64,000 nucleotides of DNA. Source: an uncultured bacterium (GTDB taxonomy: Bacteria > Krumholzibacteriota > Krumholzibacteriia > LZORAL124-64-63). Both the position numbers and the translations under genes were made by a program. The DNA lies in the NCBI GenBank assembly GCA_937864225.1, contig CALMJK010000018.1, positions 1 through 64,000 on the forward strand, in the 5' to 3' direction. The notes beneath the pieces were generated by a model, which was given only the letters and a program-made list of their open reading frames with translations, did no database searches and was not told where the DNA came from. Of the stretch, positions 42,134 through 51,576 are shown in pieces. Positions within the stretch are counted from its first letter, which is position 1, and every line of letters starts with the position of its first letter.

Positions 42134-44055
42134 CGATCCTGACCGCCCTGTGCGCCTGGCGTCCCCCCGCCCGCCCCGGCAGCCCCAACCCTGCGCGCGA
42201 GCACGCTCAGGACCGCCAGATCCGATTGGCGCACGCCGTCGATTCGTCCCGCTTGTCCCAGGGTCGCGGGCCTCATCCTCTCGAGCTTTTCCCGCGCCTC
42301 CCAGCTGAGCGCGGTCGTGTCGCGATAAGGAAAGTCGAGCGGCAGCTCCAGGTGCTCCAGGTGCGCCTGGCGCCGCACGAGCCTCTCCTGGCGCGCGACA
42401 TATCCCTCGTATTTGATGTCGGCCTCCACGGTCTCGATGACGGATCTTCTTTTTAATTCGTTGTCTGGCAGCGACTTAGAAAGCTCCCGATTCGTTTCCG
42501 CCAGCACCCTGGCCAGTTCGCCCTCGGGGCGCCGCACCCATTCCGCGGCCGCCATTCGCCCTCCCGTGCTGGCGTCGTTGACGCTCGCCCTCTCCAGCCG
42601 CTCTCGCAAGCGGCGCGCCGCCTCGACCTCCTCGCGCAGCAGCTCGAGCTCCGCGGGGCGCAACAGGCCAATCCTCTCGGCATGCCCGAGCAGCCTGGCG
42701 GCCGCGTTGTCCCAGCGTAGCCAGAGTCGGTGCTCCGCCCGCGACGTGAACATCCGGTAGGGTTCGCTGATCTCCTTCGTGGCGAGATCATCGATCAGCA
42801 CGCCGAGATAGGCTTCGTGGCGACCAAGTATCAACGGTGATTGATGTTTCAGGGAAAGAGCCGCGTTGATGCCCGCCATGAGCCCCTGCGCGGCCGCCTC
42901 CTCGTAGCCGGAAGTGCCCAGGATCTGTCCGGCAAAATACAATCCATCAATCTTCTTTGATTCGAGAGTTGTCCTGACCTGCCATGATGGCAGTGCGTCG
43001 TACTCCACCGCATAGCCGAAGCGCACGAGCTGCGCCTCCTCCAGCCCGACGATGGACCTCACCATCGCGACCTGGACGTCGGCGGGCAGGCTCGTGGACA
43101 GCCCGTTCACATAGATCTCTTCGCTCTGTCGCCCCTCCGGCTCCAGAAAGACCTGGTGCCGCTCCTTGTGTTCGAAACGCACGACCTTGTCCTCGATCGA
43201 GGGACAGTACCGCGGCCCTTGGCCCTCGATGACCCCGGCGTACAGGGGCGAGCGGTCCAGATTGTCGCGGATGACGCGGTGCGTGGCCTCGCTGGTCCAC
43301 GTGATGTGGCAAAGCACCTGCTCCGGCGCGAAAGACAGCGTGCGCAAAGAGAAGGGCAGCGGGTCGGGATCCCCCGCCTGGGCCGCCAGCGCTTGCCAAT
43401 CAATCGTCCGGCGCAGCAGCCGCATGGGCGTGCCGGTCTTCAGCCTCCGCAGCTCGAAGCCGAGCGTCCGCAAATCCTCGCTCAAGCCCTCCGCGCTGGG
43501 CGCTCCCTCGCGCCCGCCGGCTCGCTGTTGCTGCCCGGTGTGCAAAAGGCCGCGCAGGAAGGTCCCCGTGGCCAGTACGACACGCGAACCCTGCAAGCTG
43601 CCGCCATCGGCGAGCCGCACGCCGCTGACGCGCCGCCCTTCTTTGCGGGAGAACTCCACGCGCAAGCCGATGACCTCGGCCTCCAGCACGCTCAGGCCCG
43701 GCTGCGCCTCGACCGCGGCCAGCATGCGTGCCTGATACGCCAGCTTGTCCGCCTGCGCCCTGGGCGAACGCACCGCTGGCCCCTTGCGTCGGTTCAAGAT
43801 CCGGAATTGGATGCCGGTCTCGTCGATGGCCCGCGCCATTTCCCCGCCCAGGGCATCGATTTCTCGCACCAGCTGCGCTTTGCCCAGTCCCCCGATCGAG
43901 GGGTTGCAGGGCATGCGCCCCACTTCGGCACGATCTTGGGTCACCAGCAATGTGCTAACGCCCAGGCGCGCCGCCGCGAGCGCCGCTTCGATGCCGGCGT
44001 GCCCCCCGCCCACCACGATGACATCGTGGGTTGTCTGAAAACATGCATCAGCCAT
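42130..44055 (-). CDS. mnmG: tRNA uridine-5-carboxymethylaminomethylation enzyme MnmG
   Basis: DVIVVGGGHAGIEAALAAARLG; CNPSIGGLGKAQLVREIDALGGEM; GYEEAAAQGL. Confidence 0.99.
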   Translation of the reverse strand: MADACFQTTHDVIVVGGGHAGIEAALAAARLGVSTLLVTQDRAEVGRMPCNPSIGGLGKAQLVREIDALGGEMARAIDETGIQFRILNRRKGPAVRSPRAQADKLAYQARMLAAVEAQPGLSVLEAEVIGLRVEFSRKEGRRVSGVRLADGGSLQGSRVVLATGTFLRGLLHTGQQQRAGGREGAPSAEGLSEDLRTLGFELRRLKTGTPMRLLRRTIDWQALAAQAGDPDPLPFSLRTLSFAPEQVLCHITWTSEATHRVIRDNLDRSPLYAGVIEGQGPRYCPSIEDKVVRFEHKERHQVFLEPEGRQSEEIYVNGLSTSLPADVQVAMVRSIVGLEEAQLVRFGYAVEYDALPSWQVRTTLESKKIDGLYFAGQILGTSGYEEAAAQGLMAGINAALSLKHQSPLILGRHEAYLGVLIDDLATKEISEPYRMFTSRAEHRLWLRWDNAAARLLGHAERIGLLRPAELELLREEVEAARRLRERLERASVNDASTGGRMAAAEWVRRPEGELARVLAETNRELSKSLPDNELKRRSVIETVEADIKYEGYVARQERLVRRQAHLEHLELPLDFPYRDTTALSWEAREKLERMRPATLGQAGRIDGVRQSDLAVLSVLARRVGAAGAGGGTPGAQGGQDR

Positions 44056-44067
44056 AATTGATGTATT

Positions 44068-45489
44068 CTATTTACCTACACAGAAGCGGCTGAAAATTTC
44101 GCCCAACAGCTGTTCCGAGAAGACGCGGCCAGAAATTTCGCCCATTCGCTGGAGCAGGGCAGCCAACAGGCTGGCAACGACTTCCTCGTCTGCGCCGCCC
44201 GCCGTAACGGCCTCGATCAGGCTCGCCAGCTCCTGGCGACAATCCATCAATGTACATTGATGTCTTTGATTGAGCAGAATGCCCGCGGCTGCCGTGTCTC
44301 GCAGCTTGCCCGCGTCCGCGGCCTCCAGCAGCGCCTCGCGCAGGATCTCCAGACCCGCCCCGGTCTTAGCCGACGTCCGGATACGGATCCCTGTCCCCGC
44401 GGCTTGCGCTCGCGCGACATCGACCTTCGTGCCTACCTCGAGCACCACCGCCTCGGCGCCCGCGCCGAGGGCGGCGACGTCCAGCTCGTCCGCCTGCCCC
44501 GCCTTCGACAGGTCTCGCAACACCAGGATCACGTCCGCGTCCGCGATGACTTCCCTGGCCCGGTCGATGCCGAGGGTCTCGACCCGCCGCGCCCGCTCGC
44601 GCAGGCCCGCCGTGTCGTGCAACATGAAGGTCAGACCCTCCAGCCTCAGGGGGGCCGAAACGACATCGCGTGTCGTGCCCGGCTGCGCGTCCACGAGCAC
44701 TCGTTCCTGACCGAGCAGGGCGTTGAACAGCGAACTCTTGCCGGCGTTCGGGGGTCCCGCCAGCACCACCTGTACACCCTCGCGCACGCGGCGCGAGACG
44801 GGAGCCAGCGCGAGCAGCCGGTCCACCTCCGCTCGCGCAGCCTTCAGCGTGTCCACGATCTCCTCGCGCGCGACGCTCGCTTCCGGCTCGTCCTGCGCGA
44901 ACTCCAGCGACCCCTCCAGGCGTGCCAGCAGCGCGCGCAGCGGCGCCTCCAGCGCCTGGATCTCCCGCCTCAGGCCCCCGCGCAGTTGCGCCAGCGCGAC
45001 GCGCGCGGCCAGTTCGTCCTCGGCGTGCACGAGGTCCGCCACCGCCTCGGCCTGGTCGAGGCTCAGACGTCCGTTGAGAAAGGCCCGCCGCGTGAATTCG
45101 CCCGGGCCGGCCGGCCGCGCGCCGGCGGCCACGCAGGCCGCCAGCACCAGGCCAGCGGCGCGCTCACCGCCGTGGCCCTGCAGCTCGATGGTGTCTTCGC
45201 CGGTGTAGCTGTGAGGCGAGAGCAGCGGCAGGGCCAGGACTTCATCGAGCGGCGCGCCCGGCTCGAATCCCGCGGGGGCGCTGCCCGTCGGCCAGACCAC
45301 CAGGCCCAAGCGGGCCCTATGCGACACCGGCGCCGCGTGTGGCGGCTTCGCCCGGAACACCGCGCGCAGGATGTCGAGCGCCGCGGGCCCGCTCACGCGC
45401 ACGATGGCGATGCCCCCTTCGCCAGGCGGGGTGGCCAGCGCGGCGATGGTGTCTGCGTCGGATCCTCGATACGAGAATGCGTCGCGCAT
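44068..45489 (-). CDS. mnmE: tRNA modification GTPase MnmE
   Basis: DTIAALATPPGEGGIAIVRVSG; GPPNAGKSSLFNALLGQ; C-terminal FCVGK. Confidence 0.99.
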   Translation of the reverse strand: MRDAFSYRGSDADTIAALATPPGEGGIAIVRVSGPAALDILRAVFRAKPPHAAPVSHRARLGLVVWPTGSAPAGFEPGAPLDEVLALPLLSPHSYTGEDTIELQGHGGERAAGLVLAACVAAGARPAGPGEFTRRAFLNGRLSLDQAEAVADLVHAEDELAARVALAQLRGGLRREIQALEAPLRALLARLEGSLEFAQDEPEASVAREEIVDTLKAARAEVDRLLALAPVSRRVREGVQVVLAGPPNAGKSSLFNALLGQERVLVDAQPGTTRDVVSAPLRLEGLTFMLHDTAGLRERARRVETLGIDRAREVIADADVILVLRDLSKAGQADELDVAALGAGAEAVVLEVGTKVDVARAQAAGTGIRIRTSAKTGAGLEILREALLEAADAGKLRDTAAAGILLNQRHQCTLMDCRQELASLIEAVTAGGADEEVVASLLAALLQRMGEISGRVFSEQLLGEIFSRFCVGK

Positions 45490-45574
45490 CGCGCCCCTTT
45501 GTGCATGCCGCCCGGCAAGTCAAGGGGCGACCTTTCGCCGGCCGCCCCGCGCCCGCGCTTGTCGCCCTCGGCTC

Positions 45575-46690
45575 TCAGGCCTCGTCGTCGTCGAATGCCG
45601 CCGACCGCTGGCCCTCCTCGTTCTCGCGAGCCGTCGCCGTCCTTTGATCGGGCCGGGTTTGGCCTCCGTAGCCGGGCTCTGCGGCCCGATCCGCACCCGC
45701 GGGAGGCGTCGCCCCGGCCGGCGCGACCACCACGTGTTTGCCCAGATCGTCCTCGACGGTGAAGGTCTGCACGCCGGCCATCCGCGCGACCTCGAGGTGC
45801 ACGACGCGCCTTTCGCGAGCGCAGAGGGCCTCGAAGGACATCTGCTGCCCTGTCGCGAGCACTCGCTCGGCCGCCTGCTGGGCGCGCTGAACGAGTTTCT
45901 CTTCGCGTCTGCGGCGGTAGTTGTTGATGTCGAGGTTCATACGCACCGGCGCGCCGACCGCCTGGCTTGCCATGCGTTCGACCAGGTGCTCCAAGGCGTC
46001 GATCGTGCCACCGTGCCGTCCGATCAGCACGCCGGCGCTGATTTCGTCGGTCGTGATCTTCACTTGATGGTATTCGCCGGCCCGCACCTCGCAGCGGCAC
46101 GGAAAGCCCGAGCGCACCATCAATTCCGTGGCGAGTCGTTCGATAACCGCCGGCGCCTCGCCGACAGCCTCGCCTCGCTGCGGCTTCGCCAGCGACGCGG
46201 CCGCCAGGACCAGCGGCTGCGGGGCCTCGGCGCTCGCTGGGATCTCTCGCGTCTGCGGCTCCTCCGCCCCGCCCTCGCCGGGCGAGAAAGCGAGGGGCGG
46301 CGGCGCGTCGGCCTCCCCGGGTCTGCGCCGGCCCCGTCCACCGCGATGCCGCTTTCTGCGCTGCGCCGCTGCGTCCGCCTGCGTCCTGTCGCCGCTCGGC
46401 GCCTCGCGCGTGGCAGCTGCCGGCTGCGTGTCTCGACTTGGGCCGTGGTGCCGGGCCGGCGGCGCCCCGCGCTCCTCGTGCCCAGACTCGCGCCCACCGC
46501 CGCGCCCGGCCGCCGGGCGCCGCGCCACACGCACGCGGGCTGGTCGGCCGCCGAGCATCCCGAACAGGCCGCCCTTGCCTTCGTCGAGCACCGTGATGTC
46601 CACCTCGTCGCGTCGCGCCCCGAGGCGCAGCAGCGCCTCCGCCACGGCCTCCTCGATGCTCTTGCCCCGACTCTCGATGGTGTCGCTCAT
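45575..46690 (-). CDS. jag: Jag/KhpB RNA-binding protein (Jag-N, KH, R3H) with long basic linker
   Basis: IEEAVAEALLRLGARRDEVDITVLDEGKGGLFGMLG; LIGRHGGTIDALEHLVERM; R3H C-term; adjacent to yidC. Confidence 0.93.
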   Translation of the reverse strand: MSDTIESRGKSIEEAVAEALLRLGARRDEVDITVLDEGKGGLFGMLGGRPARVRVARRPAAGRGGGRESGHEERGAPPARHHGPSRDTQPAAATREAPSGDRTQADAAAQRRKRHRGGRGRRRPGEADAPPPLAFSPGEGGAEEPQTREIPASAEAPQPLVLAAASLAKPQRGEAVGEAPAVIERLATELMVRSGFPCRCEVRAGEYHQVKITTDEISAGVLIGRHGGTIDALEHLVERMASQAVGAPVRMNLDINNYRRRREEKLVQRAQQAAERVLATGQQMSFEALCARERRVVHLEVARMAGVQTFTVEDDLGKHVVVAPAGATPPAGADRAAEPGYGGQTRPDQRTATARENEEGQRSAAFDDDEA

Positions 46691-48507
46691 ACCCGGGAAC
46701 CCCCAGTGGCGGGAATGGTCGTGTGTATACGCCAGGTCTGGTACACAGAGACAAGGTTCATGACCAGCCAGTACAGCACCAGGCCCGCCGGGAAGGAGTA
46801 GAAGAAGAACAGCATCATCACCGGCATCAACTTGTTCATGAGCTGCATCGACGGCCCCCCGGCGGGAGCGGTCGGCGTCAGCTTCATCTGCCAGTAGGTC
46901 GAAGCTGCCATCAAGAGCGGCAGCAGATTGAATTCGTTGCCGAGGAACGGGATCGAGAAGGGCAGCGTGAACAGCGCGTCGGGCTGGCCGAGATCCCGGA
47001 TCCAGAGCGTGAAGGGCGCCTGGCGCAGGGCGATGTCGCTGCGCAGGACCTGGTAGAGCGCGATGAAGACCGGCATCTGGAGGAGCATGGGCAGGCACCC
47101 GCCCATGGGGTTGATCTTCTCCTCCTTGTAGAGCTTCATCATTTCCTCGCTCAGCTTCTGCTGGTTGCCCTTGAGCTTCTCCTGCAGCGCTTTGATGCGC
47201 GGGGCGACCTCCTGCATGCGCTTCATGGAGCGCGTGCTGCTGCGCGTGAGTGGGTAGAAAATGACCTTCACGAGAATGGACAGCAGGATGATGACGATGC
47301 CGTAGTTCGGGATCCAGCGGTACAGCCAGTTCATGAACCGCAGCGTGATCGCCGCCAGGGGCTGGAACATTTTCCAGCCCAGGTCCACGGTCTTCTCGAG
47401 CCCCACGCCGTACTCGGCCAACCGCTGGTACTCGCTGGGCCCCACGTAAAGGCCCAGTCGCGCTCCCGTGACCGTCGCGCCCGGGCGCGCCGTCAGCGGC
47501 AATTCGATCCACCAGGTCTGCTCGCCTCGCGCGGGATCGCCGTCCAGGTGAACCCTGCCCTCTACGGCGCGCCCCTGCGCCGCCTGCTGAGCATAGCCCG
47601 CGATGAGGAAGTACTTGTTCTGCACGGCGGCGAACCGCACGCTGCCCTGCAGTTCGGCTTGCACCTTCCGCGCGTCCGCCCCCATCGCGCGGCGCATCTT
47701 GACCACCATCTCTTCGCCCACCATGGCGATGGCGCGGAAGCTGTCGCGCTCCCATTTCTGGTTCCGCTCGGTACTGCCGATGCCCTCCGGCCAGGCAAAG
47801 CGGGCCTGGAGGGGGTCGCCCAGGACAGGCCCGATCGCCACCCGCGCCGCGTCGTCCCTCAGCGCCACTTCCAGATCCAGGTCGATGGAGTACCGGTCCG
47901 CATGAAACGTGAAGATCTTCCGCACGACGAGTCCAGCCTCGGTGACCGCTTCGAAAACGAGGCTGCGCGCGCCGTCGTCCTGCCCGAGCCGCACGGCGGC
48001 GGCGCCGTCGTACCGATACGGGGCCGCCGACAAGTCGATTTCGCCTCGCTGGAAGAAAAGCCGATCCCCGTCGCCCGGCGCGGCGAGGGCCGCGTCCTGC
48101 GGCACGAGTCGCACCGGCTCGCCGTCCGCTCCCTTGAAGCGCAGGCCGCGCCACGCCGCGATCCGCGCGCCCGTGGGGCAGATCTCCAATTCGTAGAGAT
48201 CGGTCGCCACGTGGATGTTGTCGGGCTGCTGCGCGACGGGCAGAAATTGAAGCGGCGCGGCGAGGTGGTCCGACGCCGGCTGGGAGGCCGCGAGGGCTGG
48301 TGCAGGAGAGCTCCAGCCGGCGCTGGCCGGCTGCGCCTGCGCTGCGGTCGCCCCTTCCTGCTGCATTGGAGCACCGGGGGCCGCCGCTGACTCGGGCGCG
48401 GGCGCCCGCTGGGGCTGGTAGAGATGCTTGTACAATTGAAGCCAGCCCACGTAGACCAAGAAGATCAATGCGAATGCAAGAACGGTCCGCCTATCCATGC
48501 GTGACAT
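46687..48507 (-). CDS. yidC: Membrane protein insertase YidC
   Basis: N-term TM; large periplasmic domain; [24 protein letters not shown]. Confidence 0.98.
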   Translation of the reverse strand: MSRMDRRTVLAFALIFLVYVGWLQLYKHLYQPQRAPAPESAAAPGAPMQQEGATAAQAQPASAGWSSPAPALAASQPASDHLAAPLQFLPVAQQPDNIHVATDLYELEICPTGARIAAWRGLRFKGADGEPVRLVPQDAALAAPGDGDRLFFQRGEIDLSAAPYRYDGAAAVRLGQDDGARSLVFEAVTEAGLVVRKIFTFHADRYSIDLDLEVALRDDAARVAIGPVLGDPLQARFAWPEGIGSTERNQKWERDSFRAIAMVGEEMVVKMRRAMGADARKVQAELQGSVRFAAVQNKYFLIAGYAQQAAQGRAVEGRVHLDGDPARGEQTWWIELPLTARPGATVTGARLGLYVGPSEYQRLAEYGVGLEKTVDLGWKMFQPLAAITLRFMNWLYRWIPNYGIVIILLSILVKVIFYPLTRSSTRSMKRMQEVAPRIKALQEKLKGNQQKLSEEMMKLYKEEKINPMGGCLPMLLQMPVFIALYQVLRSDIALRQAPFTLWIRDLGQPDALFTLPFSIPFLGNEFNLLPLLMAASTYWQMKLTPTAPAGGPSMQLMNKLMPVMMLFFFYSFPAGLVLYWLVMNLVSVYQTWRIHTTIPATGGSRV

Positions 48508-48763
48508 CTCCGCGGGCCGCGCTCAGGGGTGGCCGGCCCAACGTTTCAGGGACAGGATCGTACCCGCCGGCGCGCCACGGGTGACAGCGCGCGAGGCGGC
48601 GAACAGCCAGCCAGCCGCCCCTCAACAGTCCGTGGCGACGCAAGGCGTCGGCGGCGTACACAGAGCAGCTGGGAGTGAACCGGCATGCCGGCGGGAGAAG
48701 GGGCGATATCGCTAGCCGATACAGCCGGATCAGCGAGTAGGGCAGGCGCCACATGGAAGTCAA
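48491..48763 (-). CDS. yidD: Membrane protein insertion efficiency factor YidD
   Basis: [35 protein letters not shown]...RLARCHPW. Confidence 0.95.
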   Translation of the reverse strand: MTSMWRLPYSLIRLYRLAISPLLPPACRFTPSCSVYAADALRRHGLLRGGWLAVRRLARCHPWRAGGYDPVPETLGRPPLSAARGDVTHG

Positions 48764-48826
48764 AGGCTCGCTGTTCTCCGGAGATCGCCGCGCTTGGGCG
48801 GGACGCGGCCGCCGGACAGGGATTTC

Positions 48827-49165
48827 TCACGTCGCATCGCGGCCGAAAACCAACTGTGCGAGCTCGCGCCGCACCTCTTGGAAACCGGCACCTATGATTC
48901 CGCGCCTGGCCACCGCGACGACCCACATCCCTCGCCGTGGACCGGGCGATCCGCCCGCTCGCACGTCAACGGCGCGGAGCGCCTCGCGCAACAGGCGCTT
49001 GGCCCGGTTGCGCCGCACCGCCTTGCCGAGCTTCCGGCTGGCGACCACGGCCGTGGCGTCCGCCTCCGCCGCGAGCAGATAGAGCACGAATAGCCGCCCG
49101 ACGCGCTTTTCGGCCTCCGCGTAGACCAGCGCGAAATCCCGCCGGCTGCGCAGAGGGCGCGGCAT
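48827..49165 (-). CDS. rnpA: Ribonuclease P protein component
   Basis: VVASRKLGKAVRRNRAKRLLREALR. Confidence 0.93.
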   Translation of the reverse strand: MPRPLRSRRDFALVYAEAEKRVGRLFVLYLLAAEADATAVVASRKLGKAVRRNRAKRLLREALRAVDVRAGGSPGPRRGMWVVAVARRGIIGAGFQEVRRELAQLVFGRDAT

Positions 49166-49177
49166 ACACGCCCGCGC

Positions 49178-49312
49178 CTAAACGCAGACCCGCTTGCGCC
49201 CCTTTTGGCGCCGGCGCTTCAAAACCAGCCGTCCCGCCCGCGTCGACATGCGCTTGCGAAAGCCATGGGTTCGACTGCGGCGAAGGTGGCTGGGCTGAAA
49301 AGTCCTCTTCAA
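49178..49312 (-). CDS. rpmH: 50S ribosomal protein L34 (TTG start; absent from the supplied ORF track because short)
   Basis: Manual translation: (M)[43 protein letters not shown]. Confidence 0.95.
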   Translation of the reverse strand: MKRTFQPSHLRRSRTHGFRKRMSTRAGRLVLKRRRQKGRKRVCV

Positions 49313-49735
49313 GGGGAGTCCTCCTCGTATGGTTCAAGCCGCGAAACATTAGCGTTGCGGGCGGGACGTGTCAAGGACGCGCGCGCAGCCCTGCCGGAAG
49401 GCCGCGTCAGTTGTGCCACCTGTCATCCTGCCAATCGGCCACGGGTTGCGGGGGCGGGCTGGCCCGCGCGGCACCGGCCAGCTGTTTGGGCGGCCTCGCC
49501 GGCGCGGCTGCGCCGGCCGGCACCGTTCCATAAGTAAGTGATTTTTTAACAACGAATTAATCGCCCCGAGATCCCGGCGAGGAGAATTGCCTTGCAGCCC
49601 CCCCTACCGCGTGATAGCTTACGGCCGCCTTGGTTGAAAAGTCTCCGAGTGGCGCCCCGGGTTGTCCACAAGGCTTTTCTTTTGTTGATAAGTTAGGGTT
49701 GTGGCGGTTTTTTATTTGCATGTGATTTTCTTGCA

Positions 49736-51232
49736 ATGACTTGTCCGGTTGGGTGCGCTGTGGATACAATGTCTGATTCCAGTCTGCCTGGGGTCGACGG
49801 CGGGCCTCTCGAGGCCTTGGGCGACGGCTCGCGCGACCTTTACTGGGACGGCATCCTCGACATTGTCAGGCCGAGCGTCTCGCAGCAGACTTTCGAAACT
49901 TGGTTTCGGCCGCTGCGCCCAGGTGTTTGGCGTGATCGCGTCATCGAGGTGTTCTGCCCCGATCACTTTTTCCTGGACTGGTTCAGCGAGCACCACATGC
50001 CCTCCCTCAACGGGGCCTTGAGCGCTCACTTCGGCGTGCAGACCACCTGTCGCCTGACTGTCGACGAGCTCATGGCCGACGCGCGCCGGGAACAGCTCGC
50101 CACCCCGCCCTCGCCCGCTGCGCGCCCCAGAGTCGAGCCTCTCCTGGGGCCTGCCTTGAGCGACGCGCCGCCGCCGCTGGTGCGCGCCCGGCTCAATGCC
50201 GCCTATGTCTTCGATTCTTTCGTCGTCGGCTCCGGCTCCAAGCTGGCGTATGCCGCGGCGGTGGCCGTCAGTCGCAGGCTGGGCGACAGCTACAATCCGC
50301 TGTTCATCCACGGGGGCGTGGGGCTCGGCAAGACGCACCTCATGCACGCCATCGGCAATGCGGCCCTCGCCGTGAAGCCCGGCTGCAGGGTGTGTTACGT
50401 CACAGCAGAGCAATTCATGAACGACCTTATCCGCTCGATCCAACAGAACAGGACCTACGACTTCAAGCGCAACTATCGAGGCGTGGACGTTCTGCTGGTC
50501 GACGACGTGGCTTTCCTGGCGGGCAAGGAATCGACGCAGGAAGAGTTTTTCCACACCTTCAACGCGCTCTACAACGACAACAAGCAAATCGTCCTGACCT
50601 CCGATCGTTCGCCCAAGGAGATCACGACGCTGGAGGAGCGGCTGCGCTCCCGTTTCGAGTGGGGGCTCATCACCGACATCCAGCCTCCGGACCTCGAAAC
50701 TCGTATGGCAATCCTAAAGAAGAAGGTGGAGGCGAATCACATCTACATATCCGACGACGTCATCCAGTACGTCGCCGAAAACATCACGAACAACATCCGC
50801 AAGCTTGAGGGGGCGCTGGTCCGATTGCTGGCCTTCGCCAGCCTGACGGGTTGCGAGATCAGCTTGGAAATGGCCTCGGATGCTCTCTCCTCCTATTTCC
50901 AGGCCTCTCCTGCCAGGACGCCGACGATAGCCGACGTGGCGCGCCTCGTCGCCGAGCGCTTCCATGTCACTGTCGATCAGCTCAAGTCCAAAACGCGCAC
51001 CCAGGACTTGGCCCTGGCCCGACAGGTGGCGATGTTCATCGCCCGCGAAAGGATCGGCGCCTCCCTCAATGTCATCGGCAAGGCCTTTGGCGATCGCGAT
51101 CACTCGACGGTCCTGCATGCCTGCCACAAGATACAAAGCATGTGCGACCGCGAGCCCAAGTTCCGCGGACGCATCAAGGACCTATTCGAGGAACTTAGCC
51201 AACAGAGCGCCTCCGCCCCATCTGTTCGATGA
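49736..51232 (+). CDS. dnaA: Chromosomal replication initiator DnaA (alternative start at 49769)
   Basis: FIHGGVGLGKTHLMHAIGN; DVLLVDDVAFLAGKESTQEEFFHTFNALY; domain IV FGDRDHSTVLHACHKI. Confidence 0.98.
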   Translation: MTCPVGCAVDTMSDSSLPGVDGGPLEALGDGSRDLYWDGILDIVRPSVSQQTFETWFRPLRPGVWRDRVIEVFCPDHFFLDWFSEHHMPSLNGALSAHFGVQTTCRLTVDELMADARREQLATPPSPAARPRVEPLLGPALSDAPPPLVRARLNAAYVFDSFVVGSGSKLAYAAAVAVSRRLGDSYNPLFIHGGVGLGKTHLMHAIGNAALAVKPGCRVCYVTAEQFMNDLIRSIQQNRTYDFKRNYRGVDVLLVDDVAFLAGKESTQEEFFHTFNALYNDNKQIVLTSDRSPKEITTLEERLRSRFEWGLITDIQPPDLETRMAILKKKVEANHIYISDDVIQYVAENITNNIRKLEGALVRLLAFASLTGCEISLEMASDALSSYFQASPARTPTIADVARLVAERFHVTVDQLKSKTRTQDLALARQVAMFIARERIGASLNVIGKAFGDRDHSTVLHACHKIQSMCDREPKFRGRIKDLFEELSQQSASAPSVR

Positions 51233-51299
51233 TCTCGGGCGCCACAGCCAAGTGTGATACGCCGGAGATCAAACGTGTCCAAAAACCCGCGCATAAAAG

Positions 51300-51483
51300 G
51301 TTGGCAATCTGTGGACGGCGACACAGGTGGGGACAGCCTGTCTTTTATCCACTTCCTGTGCCCACATCCATCCACTTGCGATCCACTCATCGGCGTGACG
51401 CGGAAACAGTCAAACCTCTGTCCTTATAGAGCCCTCGCACACCGTCCACACCATCCACACTCCCTACTACAACTACATCTACC
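51300..51483. other. oriC: Probable oriC core: DnaA-box cluster plus DnaA-trio-like run
   Basis: TGTGGAC, TTATCCACT (51345), CCATCCACT (51368), CGATCCACT (51379), CCGTCCACA (51442), CCATCCACA (51451), then CTACTACAACTACATCTACC (51464-51483), between dnaA and dnaN. Confidence 0.75.
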
Positions 51484-51576
51484 TTGTTTGAATACCTCCT
51501 TGAAGGGGAACACGCCTGAGTCTATCATTACGGCCCCGCGCCCCCCGGAAAATGGCCCTGACCGGAGGCTCCTGAG

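Noticed and set aside
44094-44144. 12-bp direct repeat AAATTTCGCCCA in mnmE
   Set aside because: Explained by the encoded GEIS/GEIF segments; LLGEIFSRFCVGK is a conserved MnmE C-terminus.
42830-44261. Interpretation of the ATCAA-N6-TTGAT sites as FNR or IHF boxes
   Set aside because: FNR sites are TTGAT-N4-ATCAA (opposite half-site order) and IHF needs WATCAA-N4-TTR; spacing and order do not fit.
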